In this document: in pieces, positions 58,236 through 64,000 of the stretch
How positions within the stretch are numbered: position 1 is the stretch's first letter
How the letters are laid out: every line of letters starts with the position of its first letter
From: Xenoacremonium recifei
Lineage: Eukaryota; Ascomycota; Sordariomycetes; Hypocreales; Nectriaceae
Assembly: GCA_012184525.1 (NCBI GenBank)
Contig: WOFQ01000001.1
Location: 1,860,001-1,924,000 of the forward strand
Direction: 5' to 3'
DNA: 64,000 nt
Position numbers and translations under genes: made by a program
Notes under the pieces: generated by a model
Told to the model about the DNA's origin: nothing
Database searches by the model: none
The model's input: the letters and a program-made list of their open reading frames with translations, nothing else

Positions 58236-59949
58236 ATGGCTGCCAACGACCCAGCCGTGCCCGCGGCGGTTGGTGGTCGCGCCAACCAACGCTCTCCTCC
58301 GCCTGCTTCGGTCTCCAAGAGAGATCGCAAGCGACAAGCCCTCATGGATCGCCTTCAAAACATGTCCGACAAGTTTCAGCGCGAGCGAGATATGACCTAC
58401 CGCGACCAGCTGCAGAAGATCCAGCTCGACGTCAACCTGGTGCAGCGATTCGACCCCTACGATCCCAAGGTTCTCGAAGTCATCGCCGAGATGCAAAAGG
58501 AGCACCGCCAGGCTCAAGGCGCCCCGGTCAACGCCGAGAATACCAGAAGCATCTTGGACATGGCTGGTATCAAATTCTCCGACTTCATAGAGGAGGTCGA
58601 AGACTTGATCGAGGTTCGAGATTTTCACTTGGTCCAGTCAAAGGTACGTACACAGCCCCTCGGCCGCGCGCCTACAACAAGGCGCGAACCAGCCTCCTTG
58701 ACTAACAACTTTCTCCAAACAGAACGAATACGAGCGCAAGGTTCAAGAATACAAGAACACCTATGCCTACAAGGTCGAGACCGCTAGACGCGAACATCGA
58801 GCTCTGAAGGGCACCCTCTGCGATCGCATGATCAACACCATATCCCAGAAGAAGAACCGCCTCAACCGAGAGAAGGAGGTTTTGGAGATCAATGACTCCA
58901 ATGCGCTGCTTCTCAACCCCAATCAGTTCAGTCTCACGAATCCCTCAAGCCCGGGCGGAACCCACGGCAAACGAGCGACTCGACTGCGCAAGGACGCCGA
59001 CGACCTTACCCTCTACTCCGACAACAAGAAGCGCAAGCGGAACGGCGGCGATGACGACGGATCCCCGGCGCCCCATCGCCGAGCCCTCGACACCAACAAC
59101 ACGACGCCCCTGTGGCAATCCGAGAAGGCTCGTGCTGCTGCGAAGCAGAATGGCCCGGCGTACACCATCGACAAGCTCTTCACTGACAAGGAGCTGTCTC
59201 TCAACTACAACGCCGCCGCGCTTGCTGCCCACCAGTACATTCTCCGTAACCGCATCAACGGCCACGCCTCGTCTCCCGGCGATAGCGACTCCGGTCACGG
59301 CGAAGGCAACATTGGTGACCATGACGGAGACTCTACGCCCGCTGCCCCTATGATGGAGCGATCCGTGTCGCACGCTACCCGCAGCACCCGAGGAGCCGCG
59401 AACCACAACTTCTTGGAGGACAAGGTCCTGGGTATCGAGGGCATTGCCAACTTCGAGGTGCCCGCGAACCTCGACCTTATCCATGCTCTTGAGCCTCCCA
59501 AGATGCCTCCCCCGGTCCCCCAGCAATACCTGAAGCCTTACCCTCGAACGGCGGACCAGAATTTCCCTGTCCCTCTGTCTCAGGATGATATCAACTCTGA
59601 CCTGGCTGTCATGAGCTACTTCAAGCAGTACGACCAGGTCCACAAGCCGGGATCCCACCTCGATGCTCCCCAGGGAGGACTCCGCAAGGTCCTCGAGGCT
59701 GTCTCCATTCCCTATTCATCTGGTCGCTTTGTCACCTGGACCACTGCTCCCCGTGAAGATCACGAGCATGTCCGTGACTCGCTGGGCCTCCCCGCCGTCA
59801 GCAGCACTCGAGATGAAGCCGGGCCTGCCCAGGCTCCCTCGCTGGCCGCGCTCTCTAGCGCCGCTGCGCCCATGAGCCGACAGAGCAGCCAGGGTGGTGT
59901 CGCCATGAGTCGCCAGGGCAGTGCTCGCGGTAAGGGCCGCAAGAACTGA
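58236..59949 (+). CDS. Sds3-like subunit of the Rpd3/Sin3 histone deacetylase complex
   Basis: The model joins 58236-58643 and 58723-59949, giving 544 residues. Sds3-type proteins dimerise and hold Sin3 and the deacetylase together for transcriptional repression. A long helical region covers about residues 27-200: KRDRKRQALMDRLQNMSDKF, MTYRDQLQKIQLDVNLVQRF, then after the intron NEYERKVQEYKNTYAYKVET and ISQKKNRLNREKEVLE. This spacing of helices matches the Sds3 family. A basic nuclear-localisation-like cluster follows (NKKRKRNGG). The C-terminal half is specific to filamentous fungi, with IDKLFTDKELSLNYNAAALA and an Ala/Ser/Arg-rich tail. The intron is in phase. A Dep1-type or other coiled-coil chromatin subunit is the main alternative. 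Confidence 0.72.
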
Positions 59950-60393
59950 GGATGGTCTGACGTGACGGGTATACGAGTGTGTAGCATTTTTGAGCGTGGC
60001 GTAACGGTTTCTTTGGAAGCACTTTAACGACAAGAACGGTATTCAAGTGCTGGATTTCCCGAGGGTTGTGACAGTGCTGTCTCATGGTTGTATATTTGCG
60101 GATCACAGAGAAGACCATGGATTCTTCTCACAACTTAGACATTTGCTCAAGGACTGAGGTTTTTGGACTTCTCCTTTCTCATTTTCTGTTTGTTTTTCTT
60201 CTACGATAGGGTCACGACTTTGCTTCGGACAGCACATCAGGGCGCACATAGGAATGTGCCACATCTCAATATAGATACTTTCATCAACCCTTTGGGCTCG
60301 ATTGTTTCGTGATACATCATCCAAGTAAATTGCATTGCAATAAACAAAATAGCTTACCTCAAGTAATAGGCGTCATTCTCCGCTCAACTGACC
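59950..60393. other. Convergent 3' spacer
   Basis: The 444 bp lie between the Sds3-like gene and the CmcJ-like gene, which point at each other. They hold 3' UTR sequence only; no other feature is visible. Confidence 0.45.
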
Positions 60394-61245
60394 TCAAGGG
60401 CCAAACACCAACGCTCGCACTTCAATACTCTCCCGTCCCTCAGCATCCGCCCTCGTTCGCGGATCTTCAAACGCCGTATGCGGCACTCTTCCGCCAATCT
60501 TAGACCCGGACTTCAACGACTCGCTATCGAAGCACTCAAGCAGCAACCGCTCGCTTCCCGTCATACCGCTGAGGTAGTACCACTGCTGGCTCGCATTGTG
60601 GCGGATAGCCGCCGTCTCGCCCAGGTACCCGTCGGGATACCTATGCTCCACAGGCACAACGTCCTCAGCCTTAAGGGTAGACGCCGAAGCAAAGGCCAGC
60701 GGGAAGGACTCGACGGGGCGAGCGTTGAGTGGTCGCCAGACGTTGACGATGCGGTACCGGCCCTGGAGGAGCTTCTCGGCTTCGTCGGGAGAGTAGTATC
60801 GCCGGATGCGCTTGGCGACGGAGGAGGCGGTCTGGTCGATGTGGACTGAAGTCACGGGTTGGCGGTTGGCGTTGGGGTCCTGTCGGCGAATGGTGTGATC
60901 AAAGATGTAGACGCGGTTGGAGTCGGGGATGGATCGCAGCAACAAGCGCTCGACCTCCGGATAATAGTTCCTTTTTATGGAGTATTCATCACGGAACTCG
61001 GTCTCGGTTGAGGGAGGAACATCTGGGATCACCTGGAAAGCGTCTTGGTCAAGAGTGTAGGTTGACTCCCTGCCGCGGATGTCATGGATGAGTGTCGGTT
61101 GAGGATTTGCGGAGAAGTTGCGCTGGGGAAGACCTTCAGGGGGCGATTCGACAAAGTTGAAGGGTGCAGCGTTGTCGGCGGGCGGTTGATAGTAGTTAAG
61201 TGTGGCGGTGACGTCGCCGCGGGGGACTGCTGAGGAAATGGCCAT
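60394..61245 (-). CDS. CmcJ/NvfI-family oxidoreductase
   Basis: This intronless gene encodes 283 residues from ATG 61245 (MAISSAVPRGDVTATLNYYQ); the frame is open further upstream to 61335 without an ATG. The family includes enzymes of beta-lactam and fungal metabolite pathways that oxidise or desaturate their substrate, and many stand-alone fungal paralogues. Family blocks are YIFDHTIRR, SVHIDQTASSVAKRIRRYY, RYRIVNVWRPLNARPVESFP, LAFASASTLKAEDVVPVEHR, QWYYLSGMTGSERLLLECFD and VPHTAFEDP. The His and Asp in VHIDQT and the late His in VPHTAF could serve as metal ligands; this is inference. The length is usual. The neighbours are housekeeping genes, so it is not in a biosynthetic cluster here, and the substrate is unknown. 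Confidence 0.85.
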   Translation of the reverse strand: MAISSAVPRGDVTATLNYYQPPADNAAPFNFVESPPEGLPQRNFSANPQPTLIHDIRGRESTYTLDQDAFQVIPDVPPSTETEFRDEYSIKRNYYPEVERLLLRSIPDSNRVYIFDHTIRRQDPNANRQPVTSVHIDQTASSVAKRIRRYYSPDEAEKLLQGRYRIVNVWRPLNARPVESFPLAFASASTLKAEDVVPVEHRYPDGYLGETAAIRHNASQQWYYLSGMTGSERLLLECFDSESLKSGSKIGGRVPHTAFEDPRTRADAEGRESIEVRALVFGP

Positions 61246-62434
61246 ACTTGTGATGCTCCTGGTGATGTTCTTTTGGTGGTGAGAGCGGGTTGTATAGGGT
61301 GACGCTTTGGTGTAAGTCGAGATGGGGCCGGGCAAGATTGAAATGCTGCCCAGACGGATCAGGCGACTTAAAGTACGGGGCAGTGTGTGGGCTATCGTGG
61401 CGGTAATCCGGGGAATGTTCTATCGATCGATTGAGACTTGTGGGCAAGTTGTTTGTGATGTAGATGGTGTCTTGTTTGTCGTTTTGGCTGTCGAGAGATC
61501 ATCCTTCCTACCTGAGCCATGCCACCTTATATAAGTTAAGAGTCGAAAACACTGCATCTTCTCGAACGGCCTCGATTTCAAATCAATTGATCTTTATACT
61601 ACCTGATCGAGCATCTGATGAGCTATGAAGCCCGAAGCCTGAGCACGTCATCGCAAACCGCGAATTTGGATTGGATGGAGGGTTGTCATTCTCAAGGCGT
61701 GGGAATTAGTCACGGCTGGGCAATTACTAAGTCGGCGATGCCACGGCATTGGGCGTCGTCTTTAAAGTCGAATTGAGCCGTTGGAGACGTCATGCGGATA
61801 CTACTCGGGATTTATTTCAATCACGCCATTGTCCGTTAGACCCCAAGTCCCGTCATTGCAATTTGATACTCGATGAACTGCCGAAGCATCTCTTCCCCGG
61901 CACCTACTAGGTAGTTGAAGATTGCCAGGTTGCATCTCGTATCATTCTCTCGAGTGCTCTAGCTTCAAACAGCAAAACCGTAGGATCACCTCCCCACAGT
62001 GCATTGATTCATAGAAAACTGTAGCCAGGCCAATAATTTCGCGGCATCCCGCCGAGAATTCCCCGGACAACACAGTGTGATTGCCGCGACGCCCCTTTCC
62101 CCATTCGGCAGCTAAATTTAGCCCCAATTCACGCCCAAGCGGCCTAATTTGCATCATCGTGAAACTGTACATGAAGACAATCCCCAGACTGCCAGCGACC
62201 TGGTGATGGCTTCGAGGCGGCGGCCGTACTGCCTCCGAACCAGCTGAGTCGCATTTTCTTGTCTTGACGAAAAAATTGGGCTTCTGCGCGGCTTTCTCGC
62301 GTCGCTGGGCGGCGTTGAAAGCTGGGCGATTGGGCCACAACAACTACATCACGACTTGCCAACTCCATTTCATCGCTATTTCCCGATAGGATCAACCAGG
62401 GGGAGCTATACATGAGATGTATCTAATACTCGCC
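61246..62434. promoter_or_regulatory. Divergent spacer between the oxidoreductase and ABP2-like genes
   Basis: The 1.19 kb lie between two divergent start codons. A minus-strand frame at 61942-62343 and an overlapping one have no family signature. No RNA gene or repeat was recognised. Confidence 0.4.
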
Positions 62435-64000
62435 ATGGATCCAAATCAGCAACAACCGCAGCTTCAGCCGAGCGGCAGTGCACCCGTATCAGCATCGCCT
62501 CAATCGGAGTTCAATATGAGGCCAACACTCCCAGACCGCAACGTCACTGTCGACACCATTGAGGACGCCTACATCCGCTTTATTTTCTATTGCAATCCGG
62601 CGATTCCACTTACGACTGAGACGACTAACTTGAGAGAGGCATTTCGAACCCCTCCGAAGAGCGGAGGCAAGATCTTCAGCACCTTCACCATCTTTGAGCT
62701 CGTTAAGAAATTTTATCAGAAAGAGATCAGGACATGGACAGAAGTGACGACTACGCTTGGGGTTGAGCCGCCCGACCCCAGCAAGGATGAGAGCACCCAG
62801 AAGGTCGCCCAATATGGAGTGCGATTAAAGGTCTGTTGTGTCCCAGAGGTGTTCGACATTCATTACCAGGCTCCAGACTGACTATATCTAGAAATGGATG
62901 AACTCGATGCATGTCAAGTCCTTCTTCGAGTTCTTGATGGAAATTCCAAACGATTACTGGGTTAAGCCTCCCGGTGATCCAAATCCTCTGGCACAACCCG
63001 TCCGAGACGGCGTTGCGATCGAGGATGACATGGCCCTTAGAGCTTTGCTGCCTCACATCAGGCCCAAAAGAGGTCGGAAGCGACCTGCGGAGGAAGATTC
63101 GCCAAGTTTCAATCCCCAGCGAACACATCTTTCGCCAAATACTGCAGTCGACGTTTATGGCCCGTGGTCTGCTGCCCCCGATGGGCGAGGCGGCTGGCAA
63201 CCAGATCCGTCCAAGGTGGCTGGGCCTTGGTCATCCACCGAAGCTGTGCAGACACCCCTTACCAGATGGCCGCAGTCCGCGATAACACCCTCTAACAGAG
63301 GCTCGTTTTGGGACGATGCCCTGGAGCCTAAATCTGCCATTACCCCTTCCAAACCCAAACTTGCAGCCCAAAGACGAGGACCTAAGAATGTCTCCTCGGC
63401 TTGGAGGCCTGGAATACCGGATGGCACGAGGATGAGAGGCCGACCTCCCATAAACCGGACTCCGACCGATCAAACCTCTCCGCAATATCCAACAGGAATG
63501 CCAACCATGGGTCCTGATTCAGGTGCTTCCCTGTACTCCCAAGCTACAGACATGAATTCGGCGGGCTTCGCTATGAGGAACGATATCCCACAGTATCAAC
63601 CGACCATGCCTCCCTCTACCACGACCCCCGTCCAACAGCCTATACCTGATGGCATGGGGAGACCATCTCGACCCAGCATATCACTACAAGTTCCAGAGCG
63701 TCCACCAGGCTCTGTCCGACTCGCAACCCCTCCTCCTGTGGTCATGGTCAACGGCGCAGTCAACGGCGACGTTCTAAACGATCCCATGCCGCCGCCAGAC
63801 CAGCCAGACCACGAAGCGCAGATGAACGGAAAGACCAATTTCCCTGAAGGCGTGGGAACCGCGACGACCGAACCGTTGCCCCATCCCAAGGACGTTTCGG
63901 GATATTTCTTCGAAAAGGTCGAGGATCGCACGCACGTCGACGAGATTCTGGGCTTTCTTACCCGCGCGCTTCTCGCAGCAGACTGGTTCGATGCCGAGGG
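62435..64000 (+). CDS. ARS-binding protein 2 (Abp2)-like DNA-binding protein, 5' part
   Basis: Exon 1 is 62435-62830; exon 2 starts at 62892 and is still open at the right edge, giving at least 501 residues. The family is named after fission yeast Abp2, which binds AT-rich replication origin DNA. The conserved domain covers about residues 30-155: PDRNVTVDTIEDAYIRFIFY, LREAFRTPPKSGGKIFSTFT, DPSKDESTQKVAQYGVRLK, and after the 61-bp intron KWMNSMHVKSFFEFLMEIPN. A basic patch (PKRGRKRPAEED) and a long Pro/Ser-rich part follow. Near the edge a second structured segment appears (SGYFFEKVEDRTHVDEILGF, LTRALLAADWFDAEG). An in-frame ATG at 62417 is an alternative start. Function in replication is known only for the yeast protein. 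Confidence 0.88.

Noticed and set aside
1..64000. CRISPR arrays, intact transposons, rRNA genes, secondary-metabolite clusters
   Set aside because: None was visible. Repeats found are short tandem units only, no terminal inverted repeats or transposase/reverse-transcriptase motifs were seen, and no polyketide or peptide synthase is present.

Overview
The window comes from the nuclear genome of a filamentous ascomycete (Pezizomycotina, most likely a Sordariomycete). Almost every gene is split by short introns of about 47 to 90 bp with GTRNGT donors, CTAAC/CTGAC-type branch sites and YAG acceptors. The intergenic DNA is GC-rich, and a heterokaryon-incompatibility (HET) protein gene is present. 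Gene content is mostly conserved housekeeping functions; gene models below were assembled by joining reading frames across splice sites and checking codon phase at each junction.

Layout. 1-16.6 kb: 3' end of the lariat debranching enzyme DBR1, an intronless HET-domain gene, the kinase activator MOB1, the ATP synthase OSCP subunit ATP5, a nine-exon glucosidase-like glycoside hydrolase on the minus strand, a cis-prenyltransferase (dolichol synthesis) and an ING-type PHD-finger protein. 16.6-31.1 kb: a long leader followed by an F-box/leucine-rich-repeat protein, vacuolar H+-ATPase subunit a, the pre-mRNA 3'-end endonuclease YSH1/CPSF73 (convergent with the ATPase gene) and TFIID subunit TAF4, divergent from YSH1. 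31.1-35 kb: a gene-poor block with apparently decayed coding remnants. 35-36.2 kb: a nitrilase-superfamily amidase. 36.2-48.3 kb: a 12 kb stretch with no ordinary gene. It has simple repeats, pyrimidine-rich leader-like DNA and one candidate 32-codon microprotein gene with a 5'-UTR intron and an upstream ORF. 48.3-64 kb: ARPC5 (Arp2/3), an NDUFAF5-like complex I assembly methyltransferase, AP-2 alpha adaptin, the PLP homeostasis protein, a Golgi COG-type subunit, an intron-containing tRNA-Tyr, an Sds3-like histone deacetylase subunit, a CmcJ/NvfI-type oxidoreductase and the 5' part of an Abp2-type ARS-binding protein.

The genes do not form one pathway. Themes recur: RNA processing and transcription (DBR1, YSH1, TAF4, ING, Sds3-like), membrane traffic and organelle function (AP-2, COG, V-ATPase, OSCP, NDUFAF5), glycan and lipid-carrier metabolism (glycosidase, cis-prenyltransferase) and cell-cycle/actin control (MOB1, ARPC5). 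No CRISPR array, intact transposon or secondary-metabolite cluster was seen. The most unusual observations are an apparent 3-nt microexon in the glycosidase gene, the microprotein candidate inside the gene desert, and the block of decayed ORFs at 32-34 kb.
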